A stretch of 64,000 nt of DNA from Saccoglossus kowalevskii (taxonomy: Eukaryota > Hemichordata > Enteropneusta > Harrimaniidae), in the NCBI RefSeq assembly GCF_000003605.2, contig NW_003147276.1, positions 358,118 to 422,117 on the forward strand, given 5' to 3'. Below are positions 44,101 to 57,700 of the stretch, in pieces. Under the pieces are notes generated by a model. It made no database searches, was not told the DNA's origin, and worked only from the letters and a program-made list of their open reading frames with translations. Within the stretch, counting starts at the first letter, position 1, and each line of letters opens with the position of its first letter. The translations under genes were made by a program, and so were the position numbers.

Positions 44101-45647
44101 GTCTTGGAGATCCTGTCACTTCACATTTGAATATAACACGTCGTCGTTCTTCAACTTCTTGTTCTTCAATTTTTCTGACAAACACTGGTGGTTCAAGAGC
44201 CTTTTCAATCTCAATGGCTTCTTTTCTGGCTTGGAAACCTCTGAATGCAGCTTGAATCTGAACAGCAGCTTTTTCAACATCTTTGTCTTCTAAATCAATG
44301 TCAATAACTTCCTCTTCGTCTCCAACTGGTGCTTCAATCAAATCAGCCTCTACTAAAGTTGGTTTGGGTTTCTCTTCTGGTGTCAGCTCCAGTTCAAAGC
44401 TTACTTCCTCTGATGGCCTATCAAATTCAACTTCAGCAGATGTAACCTGTGGCTCTTTTACGTCTTTTTTGAACTCAAATGACACCTCTTCCATTTGTTG
44501 TTGGTCAATGGAAACCTCAAATTCAGCTTTGGCTGGCTTCATCTTCATTTCAATCTCAACTTTCTCTTCACTGACTGGTTCTACCTTCAATTCAGCCTCT
44601 ACCACAGCTGGTTTGGGTTTTTCTTCTGGTGTCAGTTCCAGTTGAAAGCTTACTTCCTCAGATGGTCTTACAAATTCGACTTCAGCGATGTAACCTGTGT
44701 CTCTTCTATGTCTTTCTTGATCTCAAATGACACCTCTTCCATTTGCTGTTGCTCAATGGAAACTTCAAATTCAGCTCTGGCTGGCTTCATCTCCACTTCA
44801 ACCTCTACTTTCTCTTCACTGACTGGTTCTTCCACAGGTACTTCATCCTCAAGTGTAATCTCTTCCTGGATGATAGGTTCTTCTTCAACAGGTTTCGCAA
44901 CTTCAACTGTTATCTCTTCTTTAACTATTTCAAGAACTTCTTCTACAGGTTCTGGCTCTTGTACAGGTTCTATAGAAAAGTAATATCATGTGATATGTAT
45001 GAAAACCTCAAAACAATAAACAGTGAAGACAGAATAATAATTAGATAAACTTTTGTGAACATACATTAACATGATATGTCAAATAGTTGATATGGCCTTA
45101 ACAATGTGTTTTACCACCAAGATGAAATGTCAAAGTTTAAATTATTTACAACTTACACAAACCATTAATTTCCTGAATGTTGATAGTAAGCATTCTAACT
45201 TGTTTTCGCAAATATTGTGATGATGGTATATGATTGGTTATTCTGTTGAGCTTACTTTACACATCAGCAAGTTTTTAGGCGTAAAAAACTAACATTAATC
45301 TATGACATATAATGCCATTCTACTTACCAGGTGTTGGCGGCTTTTCAATCAATGTAACTGTAAAACTGGCTTTTTCTTCTCCCAAGTCATTTGTAGCTTT
45401 ACACACATATTTACCACCATCTTTAGGTTTACTCTCTTTAATAATAAAGATGTGTTCATTGGTGTCTTTATCAAAAGTCACAGTGTATTCATTTCCTTCT
45501 TGACAGTGTTTCCATCCTTTGAACCAGCTCACAGTTGGAGTTGGGATGCCATGAACTTTGCAGCGTATCTCAGCAGGATAAGCTGTAAGACAAAAGAGTT
45601 TTAACATTAGAAACAATTCACTGATCAAATAGATTGCCATTGAAATA

Positions 45648-45702
<55 letters not shown>

Positions 45703-48700
45703 TGGTAAATTAAATACATGAGAAAAAAATCGTGCATGTCATGTAACAAAATAATAGTATCAACACAATCACTTGATCATTTCATAATAGTTTCTTTTAT
45801 AATGTTGATATATTTTTGTCTTATTCACTTCATACAATGTCTACATTAACACCAATTAATAGCACCCACCTTTGACAGCTTCTATATCTTCTGGTTTCTT
45901 CACAAATATTGGAGGACATTTAGCAGCTGATTAATATAAAAAGGTACATGAGATATGAAAAGTCATTACTTATCCAAATAGAGATGTTATCAGAGTTTAC
46001 ACATTTATGATGCATATGGTTCAAACATTTATACAAACACAAATGTGGGAATGCTTTGATCAACTGCAGACTCATGGTGTACAACTCAGTCAGTTATCAA
46101 TGGAACATTAAAGAGCCAAATGATTGTCAACTGAAGAATAATATTATTCAAGAACATTATCCTAGTATTCAGCAAAAATAATTTTAGCAAAGAACTTACG
46201 CAGTACAAACAGTTCAGCTCTGCACACATCAGATCCTACTTTATTCACAGCCTTCACTTCAAATTCTCCTTCATCATCCATACTGACTTCTGCAATTTTC
46301 AAAGTACAGATGCCACTCTCACTGTATTCTACCACATAATGGTCATCTTCATCTATTTGGACACCATCCAAATACCATGTCACTTCTGGTCTTGGAGATC
46401 CTGTCACTTCACATTCGAATACAACACGTTGTCGTTCTTCAACTTCTTGTTCTTCAATCTTTCTGACAAACACTGGTGGTTCAAGAGCCTTTTCAATCTC
46501 GATGGCTTCTTTTCTGGCTTGGAAACCTCTGAATGCAGCTTGAATCTGAACAGCAGCTTTTTCAACATCTTTGTCTTCCAAATCAATGTCGATAACTTCC
46601 TCTTCATCTCCAACTGGTGCTTCAATCAAATCAGCCTCTACTAAAGTTGGTTTGGGTTTCTCTTCTGATGTCAGCTCCAGTTCAAAGCTTACTTCCTCTG
46701 ATGGTCTTTTAAATTCAACTTCAGCTGTTGTAACCTGCGGTTCTCCCACATCTTTCTTGCTCTCAAATGAAACCTCTTCTATTTGCTGTTGGTCAATGGA
46801 TACCTCAAATTCAGCTTTGGCTGGCTTCATCTTCATTTCAATCTCAACTTTCTCTTCACTGACTGGTTCGACCTTCAATGCAGCCTCTACTACAGCTGAT
46901 TTGGGTTTTTCTTCTGGTGTCAGCTCCAATTCAAAGCTTACTTCCTCAGATGGTCTTTCAAATCCTACTTCAGCTGATGTAACCTGTGGCTCTTTTACAT
47001 CTTTCTTGATTTCAAATGACACCTCTTCCATTTGCTGTTGGTCAATGGAAAGCTCAAATTCAGCTTTGGCTGGCTTCATCTTTATTTCAACCTCTACTTT
47101 CTCTTCACGTACTGGTTCTTCCACAGGTACTTCAACCTCAAGTGTAATCTCTTCCTGGATGATAGGTTCTTCTTCAACAGGTTTGGCAACTTCAACTTTC
47201 ATCACTTCTTCAACCATTTCAGCAACCTCTTCCACAGGTTCTGGCTCTGGTACCGGTTCTACAAAAAAGGCAACAAAATATTCACTAAATAAATAATCTG
47301 AAAAGATTCCATTCCACAAAAGAAAGCAATATTTCGAATATTAACAGCTGACAATAAAATAAACCATAAATAATGAATTTTCTATGAAGTGTTATTTATG
47401 TACTTTATTGCATCATGTGTGGTATGATGTTCAGTGTGTCTGCCAAGTATTGCGTATTTCACTCCTGTGGTCAGCAGCATACTCAGCAATAAAAAAAGTG
47501 CATGCTGCACAATTGCCAAATTTGCACACATCTAGTTGGGTTTTGGTATACAAAACAGGAGACTGACTGACTGTGTTTGCTTTTTCTGTCTTCAATGCAT
47601 GTTAGAAGATCAAAAAATTCTCAAATAAAGAGTCACAGACATTCTGTGGCATTATTGGCTTGTATGACTCAACCACAAAAACAGAATATGTGAAAGTGTT
47701 TGGCATGGACGACAGTATGATTCATTTCATCAAAGCTACTTACCAGGTGTGGGTGGTTTTTCAATTAGTGTCACTGTAAAACTGGCTTTTTCTTCTCCCA
47801 AGTCATTTGTAGCTTTACACACATATTTACCACTATCTTTAGGTTTGCTCTCTTTAATAATAAAGATGTGTTCATTGGTGTCTTTATCAAAAGTCACAGT
47901 GTATTCATTGCCTTCTTGACAGTGTTTCCATCCTTTGAACCAGCTCACAGTTGGAGTTGGGATGCCATGGACTTTGCAGCGAATTTCAGCAGGATAAGCT
48001 GTATAATAAAGAAAGCATAGTTCAACACATACATCAAACATAGATGCTGTTAGGTTTGTTCAGTACTTATTCAAACAGGACACTATCTCATAACACAAAG
48101 ACATTGATTTTCAGAATGTGATTACACATCATATTAAGCTGCATGTCAATCTTCTCTGTTTCAAAAACTTTCTCTATAAAAGAGAAAACAAACCTTTGAC
48201 AGCTTCTATATTTTCTGGCTTAATCACAAATGATGGAGGACATTTTGCAGCTGAAATATTGAAGAAAAAAAAAACATGTTACAAACATGAAAACAGTGAA
48301 AACACACCAACTACATTCATTCTACCCAGCAACCAAAAAACTTTGAAGATGCAGGATTTACACACATAATCTTGACAAAGTGCCTCACCACTGTTAGCAC
48401 ATGTGTACCTTGGTGTCAGTAACTGCTCCGAAAAATTTGCTTCAAAAAGCATGAAATAAATGCAACTAACAATGACTAGACGGATGTGCATAAGCCAGAT
48501 CACTGATGTCACAACCTACATACATATAAAGCCAATAATTCAGTCAGTAAGACCTACCCAGTTATCATTGCCCTCAGGACAAGTTCATGTCCACCAAAAG
48601 ATATTAAATTATGACAAGTTCATGTTCAACAGCAGTAAATGATTAATGCCAAACTTACGCAGTACAAACAGTTCAGCTCTGCACACATCAGATCCTACTT

Positions 48701-51700
48701 TATTCACAGCCTTCACTTCAAATTCTCCTTCATCATCCATGCTGATTTCTGCAATTTTCAAAGTACAGATGCCACTCTCACTGTATTCTACCACATAATG
48801 GTCATCTTCATCTATTTGGACACCATCCAAATACCATGTCACTTCTGGTCTTGGAGATCCTGTCACTTCACATTCGAATACAACACGTTGTCGTTCTTCA
48901 ACTTCTTGTTCTTCAATCTTTCTGACAAACACTGGTGGTTCAAGAGCCTTTTCAATCTCGATGGCTTCTTTTCTGGCTTGGAAACCTCTGAATGCAGCTT
49001 GAATCTGAACAGCAGCTTTTTCAACATCTTTGTCTTCTAAATCAATGTCAATAACTTCCTCTTCGTCTCCAACTGGTGCTTCAATCAAATCAGCCTCTAC
49101 TAAAGTCGGTTTGGGTTCCTCTTCTGGTGTCAGCTCCAGTTCAAAGCTTACTTCCTCTGATGGTCTTTTAAATTCTACTTCAGCTGATGTAACCTGCGGT
49201 TCCCCCACTTCTTTCTTGATCTCAAATGAAACCTCTTCCAGTGGCTGTTGATCAATGGATACCTCAAATTCAGCTTTGGCTGGTTTCATCTTCATTTCAA
49301 CCTCAACTTTCTCTTCTTTCATTGGTTCCACCTTAAATTCAGCTTCAACCACATCTGCTTTGGGTTTCTCTTCTGGCGTCAGCTGGAAGCTTATTTCCTC
49401 TGGCTTGACTTCTACTGTCGTTGTAGTTGTAGTTGTTTCAACCTTGACAATTTCTTCTACTGTTTTAGTTTCTGAAAAAAAATCCAAGACAGATAAATGA
49501 AGAAAATAGTTTTTTTTTTCAAGTAATACTCCATAGAAGATTATGTAACCATTAATAAAGGAGAATGTTGACACTAATTTCAAAATTATTACCTTTGCTA
49601 ATCACAAATATGTCAGTAGAACATGAAGCAGAACCGAAGTCATTTGTAGCTTTACATGTGTACTCAGCATCATCATCTTCTGTCACAATGGGTATAATCA
49701 GGGTACAATTGCCTTCATCATCAGTAATAACAGAGTAGTGTGGGCTTGGCCTGATCACATCCTCGTCCTTATACCAGCAGATATTAGGCATTGGTTTACC
49801 AGCTACTTTACAATCTAATGTAGCTTGTTCCCCTTCTGGGACCTCCACTCCAGTAAGTTCCTTCACAAACTTAGGTGGCTCACCGCTTGGTAGTTCAAGT
49901 TGGAATTGTACCTCTTCAGGAGCAGTTTCTATTTCAATCTTTTGTTCAGTAACAACTTCTTTCCTCTCAACAGTGATTTCTTTCTTTATTTTCACTTCTT
50001 CCTCTTCTATAACATAAACATAAGATACATTGCATTGGAGTTGCATTAACTTACAAGATCCTAAAATAAAGGAAGTTGACTATAAAAAAACAGCATCACT
50101 GCATATTATCATTCCAATATTGATGGATTTGTTGATTCAAACTAATAATATTCATTAAGAGAAAGCTGTTTAACCAGCATATTTACACATATGAAACAAT
50201 AGAATGAATTGCCCTGTATATGTAAGGGCAGACAGATATCAAAAAAAGTTAAAGGGCGCCATTTAACATTTAGAAAAAAAGCTGACATAATAAGAATATG
50301 CTGAAAAAAATAAAAAAACAGTAATTTAAAGAAAATGTAAAAATATTAAGTTTCTAGCACAGGTTTGATCGATCGATCACCCACTCGCAAAGCAAACTAA
50401 CTAACAAACTAACTAACCACTAAACTATGACGTTTCCCTAATAGACAAAATACACTTAAAAAAACTTTAGTCACAAAAAATATACAGTTAACTATTTTTA
50501 GAATATCAACTCCAAAATCTATACAAGCCAAGTGCACCTACAATCAGTTTGATATTTTTGGAGTTATCACGCCCACAATAAAAGTTTGTCAATGGCGCCA
50601 GATGACAGTGATTTTGCCACCTCTTGTAACTTTCACTTCATAACGGGAAAGCCAAAAATACATTAAAATATGCATATTAATTGCTTCATACCTTCTCGAA
50701 CATTAAGTTGTACAGAACATTTAGCCTTTCCAACAGGATTAACTGCTTCAATTGTAATTGTACCAGTATCCTCAGGGAAAGCTTCTGGTAGTGTCAAGCT
50801 ATAAACATCAACATCATCATGCTTTGATATAAAGACTTTATCATCACTAACTGGTTTGTCATCATGTAACCATATAATATCTGGTTTCGGTTTACCAATC
50901 ACTCGACATTTGAACTCAGCCTTTTCTCCTTCTGTGATTGTCTGACTTTGAGGAAGTACAATAAATTCTGGAGGTTCCATTGGTTCCACTGGCAGGGGTT
51001 CTATAGAAAGAAGATATTGGATGAATTACTGAATAATGTATGTACCAAAAGAAATCACCATGCATCATGCAGTTTACTGTCTCTGTAGTCTAGCACTAAT
51101 TTTATGACTTCTTTAGTGAAATAGCTGCATCATATGAAGTATATTTGACTTGTTTTTATTCCAGATTTGTTAAGAAAATTTAACGACACTTTTGTTATTT
51201 GTCAATAATTTGTAAAGTAAGAGGAAATTGATATTACAATATTTTATTTACTGATGTTGAAAAATACACAAACAAATATATACCAAATATGATATTTATT
51301 GAAATATGAAACAAGTTGATAAAGGCAGATTTGATAATGATAAAATCAAAATCAAAATTTCATAAAAGTTAACACAGCTTCAACAAAAAAAGACATAAAT
51401 GCTACTCAAAGCTTGAACCTCAGTACTGTTCTTACAAAACTGAAAAAACAAAATTAAAACTGATGCAAAAAAACATAAAACGAACAAAATAAAAGTGTGC
51501 AGATAAACCCTATAAAATAGAAATCGTAAACCAGGGAAAATATTGAACTCAAAATTACCCAGCTAAATACATATATCCAAAGTGCAATCTATAAATCAGG
51601 AATGTCATTAGACATTTCTTGAACTTGTGACTGTTATATATTTATGTATGTGATAATTTACATGTTATTGAAATTACCAATTATTTTATTCAGTATATGC

Positions 51701-54700
51701 TATATGACAATTATATAACAGTGAACACATACTGATTTGTGATGATTCCAATTATTATCAATATTAAAATTGTTTTAAAAATGGTACAATGTATCAATAT
51801 TTGCTACTGTAATGGTAGTTTTCATTGATACTTTTCTGATCAAACAATCTGATTATAATAAGATTATTTTTTAAACGTTTTATTTTAATTGATTATTAGC
51901 TGGTATCCAAACATATTATTATGTAATAAATAATAAAAGAAAAAATATAAATAAACAATGAAATCAAATTCTACATCAGATATGACAGACATCAATAATT
52001 GGTCATTTCAATAACATTAATGTAGGCACTCAAAATGAACTAGAAAAGTATGTGCGAAAAAATGCAGCAGCATTATTTTTTAAATTAGCAGGAGATTTAA
52101 TGATGATATATCTTAGTTAACAACATCACCTGTAGTACTAATAATGCCATGAGTGACAAGAGGTGTCACGCCTTTAGTCAGGATACAGCAGGTACGCCTC
52201 AATGCAGCATGCTCTGATACTCAATGAATAAGTCATACAATCTAAGTATTATCTAGTTCTATGGCATGGATGAAAGGCACTCAAACAACAGCAATTAGTC
52301 AATCAATGAATACAATGATAAGGACATAGGTTTTCTTCTGCTCTCAAGCATTCTGCACTTCTTGGAAGAGTTATTTTACAAATCAGAAAATATATCAGCG
52401 TACCACTTGTACTTTACAGCAACAATCAACATGAAAGACATGTGAAGCCAAATGGTATTTTACTGTATTAAATATGTTTCAATTGTAGTACAATACATTT
52501 ATTGCTTTTAATAATTTATGAATTATACCTGAGAGCAAAGAAGAGAATCTGATATCCCACTTGAAGATGTATATTATACGATGTATGATGGAATTATTAT
52601 ATCAATGCTTCAAATTAATATTTTAACATACATGGGAATCAGCAGATTAATGAGGTTATATTTATTATTATATTAAGTGGAACTGAGGATGATCACAGAA
52701 AAGCAGGAAAATATTAGTAATATTTCTTGGAGATTAAATTATAGCAAAAATCAATAATCTAATGTAATTATATAAAAAACACTGATCTTTAAGGATCAAT
52801 CTAAATGTTATGTGATGTTAGCAAAAGATGCATTTGATTTGAAGCCACAATGCTGTAATATCTTTTTTGCATTATATCCACATCTCCCAGCACACCCAGG
52901 TAATTATCGGTATTGAAATGGTAAAGTGTGTAATAGTTATTAAGGTTTGGGTTGCTTTATACTGTTAGAAACCATCTTGTCCCAAACATCCAACAACATT
53001 AGATCATTGATTAGAACTTAATATATTAATGGCAGGGAACAGAGGTATTTGTTGTGGTAGTACAATTATCTGTACACACCCTGATATGACATGGGTGAAT
53101 AAAACAATTACAGGTAACAATACCATACTGGAATGAAAAAATTAGTCCTATATACACCTAAATATGACCCCGGAAAAAAATTGGTAACAATGTCATGTTA
53201 TACACCTAATGATGAACAAGTTTACAACAATAACACAGTGTGAATACATATATCAATGAACACATCATGAAGTATTAGTCTGTAGAAAAAGAAAAAATAC
53301 GACATACATCAGTTAGGTCAACAACTGTCTCATTGCAAACTATGAAACTTGTAAAAGAAAGGGATATACACTTAATTTGAGTAACAATATATTGTATAAC
53401 TCACCTATGACACTTAAATTCACTGAAGACGTTGTCTCCCCTTCTTTATTCTTGACTTCTACTCTGTAAATGCCAGCATCATCAAACGTCACATCATTTA
53501 TCTCCAAAGACAAGAAATACATGTGGACATCTGCATAAACACTCAAGTGAACACGTTTTGTGTCTTCTAACAGTTGGTCATTGTGATACCAAACAACATT
53601 AGGTCTTGGTGCAGCAATCAGTTTATACTCAAAGCTAACATGCGTCTGTCCTACTGGAACTTCCTTTGGTTTACCAACTTCCATGAAAGCTGGTTTGATT
53701 CCCTCTGGCTCTTCTAGTGTTGATTCCCTGTGAAATTGAATGACAATATGACATATTTTTTATATATCTTTCATCATATCTCCATAACTTGCAGCATTCT
53801 GTAATTTTGTGGTATTGCACAGGGTATCTGCATTCCACCTTATTTGGAAAGGTAAATTTAAAATATGGAACAAATACATATTATTTCCAGCATTGCAGTT
53901 ATGGACTTCATACACCAAAGTCAGATAGAAGAATGCAGTCTGATACATGCTCGGCTGACCACTGCTATGCATGAACAACTTTATGTTTACATATAGGTTT
54001 GATCACGGTCCAAGGGGTGTGATCTAACCGACTTAGCACTGGTCATTCAACCCGAGAAAAGATTTGTATTAGCCAATTAAAGAATGACATTTTGACAGCA
54101 ATCAAATTTGTGAAAAACATTTAGTACATTATGTTACATTAACAAAATGTTGCAACGATGGCCTATGTGCTGCCAGTAGTGTCAGTTGAATCGAGCATAA
54201 CTCAATGGAGACTTTGTATCTGATCTACATGTTATAAATAAATTGTTACAATTATTAATTTATTAATTGTTACATATTACAATGATATGACCAAATATGC
54301 ACTTAGACGATATGCAGTTGCATAAAAATCCACTATACAACAGCCTGTAGACTGTCCGTATGTGCATAGCAAAAAAAATCAGAGATAGAGTGAGATTGAG
54401 CATCCGATCATACAAATCATACAATACAACATTTACCTTGACAAGGTCCTTCTCGACACCAGAGTTTCACTGCTCTCAGCATCGGACAGGGTAACTGAAA
54501 TTGAAAAAAAAACATGATGTGAAAATCAACTTTGCTTTTTATTTAAAATTTTCAAATGAATGATTTTGACTGAAATGATTTATTGAATTGACATGTGGAA
54601 TAAACATGTAAGCTACTGTTAAGAATAAAAGGCTAATTCTTAACCAATCACAAACTTGTGTTTTGCAGTCCAGTGGCAAGCATTCAAAATTTTACTAACT

Positions 54701-57700
54701 TGAGTTATCAATACCTTCAACAAGTAGTTCTGCACTACTGGAAGCCATTCCAGCTTTATTTTTCGCAACACATGTATACTTTCCGGAATCTTCTGGGAAA
54801 ACTTCTTTGATAAGCAAAGTACAAATACTACCATTGTAATCTAACTTGAAATCTTCAGAATCAGGTATCATGGTGCTTTGTCTGTACCAAGCTATAGAGG
54901 CTTAGGATTGCCTTCAACGCGACATTTCAATGTCACAGGTTTGCCATCTTTGGCACGTGTAGTGTTCAATAAGTCAATGAAGTGAGGAGGAACAAGATCA
55001 CCATCAAATGGTTCATCTGAGAAGAACGTGATTCATAATATTATAAAAGGTCAATACAAATAAAGATGCACATGCAGCATTCAAATTAAAATTATAACAT
55101 TGAACGATACAAATTCTACATAATAATATGAATCAAACAATATTGTACTATAATAATAATGATAACATTAATGAAAACAAAAAAAATCATTCACTTCTAA
55201 ATTATACAAATTTCGATCAGTTTACTGTTATTAATCAAAAACATCTAACACTACTTTTCAATGGGATTCTTATCAGTAAGCTCATTATTTGTTGCTTTGT
55301 TGTTTTTTATTATTATTATTTGACATGTGTTATGCAGATTCAAAGATGGACAGGCAAGTCACATCTCAAGAATAGTTTTCAATGGCAACAAGTTTGATTT
55401 TACTGATAGATATATTAGCACATTAGTTTGCTTACATAACTAAACACTACAAAATCACAAACTACAAGCAGCGTAATGTAAGCAGGTAAAACTTGAACAA
55501 GAATGTTTACCAGTTGTTAGTTTGTCACCCATTCCAATGGTCATACCTTCTCCCTCGGGCAGTGCGGCCATACTCTCAGCAAGCTGGTCTTTCAAATGTT
55601 GCTCATACGTCTCAAGTGTTTCTAAATAGGAGCCGGGCACCCAACCTTCTTCTCCATTTGGACGGCGGACTAACCACCAATCACCATGGTTACGTTCAAT
55701 CACAGTGAGTTCTTCACCTTCTCTTAACGACATTACTTCATCAGTCTCAGCGAGGTAGTTCCCAATAGCAACATAGGCTAGTGAAATTTCTTTCTTTTCT
55801 TCCTGCTCTTTTTCTGCAGATGAATTTAGAACAAGTTTAGAAACAAGATGTCAAATGAAAAATCAAGCTCTTTAGAAACCCTATAAATAACATAAAAACT
55901 TCTCACATTGCAAAAACATGCATATGTATGTACAACAGTGCAAATGCCATTATGAATGAGAGGATCAATACAAATAAAATAAACATTATAGCCTACCTTC
56001 AGTCACTTGTAATTCTTTCTCAAATACAACTTCCTATGATGTAAATGTATTTAAAAAAAGAAAATTAATAGAAATTATAGAAAAAAAAAAAAAAAGAGAA
56101 CACAAAATACAGTGAGAAAAAAATTAACAAATGCTGTGTTTTCACAGACATACTGTCAACTCTTATACATAGTGCAAGGAAAAGTAAATGCATGCCATAA
56201 TAACTCTTTCATAGCCACTGTGCATGTTCATCAAAAGGTGATACAATTTGGTGTGGAAGACATGGCAATGAAAGTGTTACTGTGCTGGATTCCATTACCT
56301 GTGTCTTTGGTTCAATCACAGTGGTTTTAATCGTCTTAACAATGGTCTCAACACCAGTAGGACTAGTGATGATCTCCACGATCTCTTCTTGAATTGTCTC
56401 TGGTTGTTTCATGTGTATAGTTTTCTAAACAATAATTTATTGATACTGATCATCCATGCTATACATGGTCAGGGCTAGTGGATCAGTTTTGAGCTAAACA
56501 CACTTTAGTTGTGGTAGTTCGTGCAAGTGGTAGTGCATGCAAGTGTACACCATACATTCACATATGTGCACACATTATTCCATCTCTTCACTTTCACACA
56601 AATACAATACATGTTTAGAACAGAAACAACAAAGTATTTAGTGGTCTAGTTGTATTGACCGCTAGTCTAGTATGACCACTAGTCATACAGGTTGTTGCTA
56701 TGCAAAAAACAGTTATTCAATTTGGCAGTCATCCCCAAAGTTAGCATGTAGTTTGTTAACAATTGTTAACTGTGATAGCATATCACAACACATATATCCA
56801 CTAAAAGGCACATATTAAAAATAGTACAGCCTGTATATGAGTGTTTGCCCTTCTAACATTGGCATATGATCACTCGCACTCGAGCACAGTTGCCAAAATT
56901 TGGTCAGTCGTATATGAACCACAATCATGTATCTACATGCATTATTTGTAGCGAATTTCCAGCCTAATTAGTGATTAGCTCACAAAGTTGTAACAGCTCT
57001 AACTTGACTGTTAGTTATATTTGTGTTTAATAGAGCAACATTTAAATCTTTTTTAATCTCTACTATTTTGTTTGTTTTCATATGATTCAGTTTCCTGTTT
57101 GGAGACAATATCAAAAACATCAAAATAACTGCAGACACTACATGTTTCTGAAGTACGATGAACACTGTAAGAGTTACTAAGCTTTATATTAAAAAAAATC
57201 TTTGACAATACATTAGGTAGAACAGTGTCTCTCTGAAGGCAGGGTCTAGTGAAAACAAACTAGAACAAACTTCTGCGTACAAACCCCAAAAAGAGTCAAT
57301 CATGGTAAGTAAGTATATTAAAATACACAACATTGATGACAAGTAAAATGTTTTTTTAAACCCATATATATGAATTAGACGTGAATGAGAACCATGATTC
57401 ATACCTTTACAGTGTCAGGCTTTTCTTCAATGGTCATTTTAGTCACTGTAACTTCTTCTTTTGTAATGGTTTCTTTTTCAATGACTTCTTTATCCGAAGT
57501 AACTTCTACAGTGAAAAATGACAACAATTGTAAGCAGCTATTTTATAGATAAACTTTTTCTACACTTTACTCGTATGTCATTCCACAATAATGAGTAATC
57601 TTTTTCTGAATCTTTTCTGATAAATGAAAACCCAGACATTACTTTAATAATGCTTATCGATAAAGGAAACTATGATTATTTATAGTGCATTAGTTGTATA

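Larger units (their letters stand above)
35881..49471 (-). repeat. Array of six IQ-Ig-Ig spring modules
   Basis: Six direct repeats of a three-exon module: a large exon (PEVK-like linker, IQ motif, Ig), a 57-nt exon and a 255-nt exon (together one more Ig). Large exons end at 48659, 46200, 43912, 42040, 39227 and 36479, so modules recur every 1.9-2.8 kb. Full large exons are 1059 nt. The first is shorter (813) and the last is longer (1557 with a gap). Sequence identity between copies is very high in the IQ-Ig half. Confidence 0.92.

Noticed and set aside
36618-49500. Plus-strand ORFs opposite the IQ-module exons (for example 42636-43220, 46571-47296)
   Set aside because: They recur at the same place in each module and are antisense shadows of the coding repeats, with Ser/Phe-rich low-complexity products and no domain.
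51001-53404. Search for hidden Ig or Fn3 exons in the large intron
   Set aside because: I found no stretch with the Ig Cys-Trp-DxGxYxC pattern or Fn3 pattern between plausible splice sites; a missed short linker exon cannot be excluded.
55128-55397. 89-residue plus-strand ORF
   Set aside because: Asn/Ile/Phe-rich product typical of AT-rich non-coding DNA, no domain.
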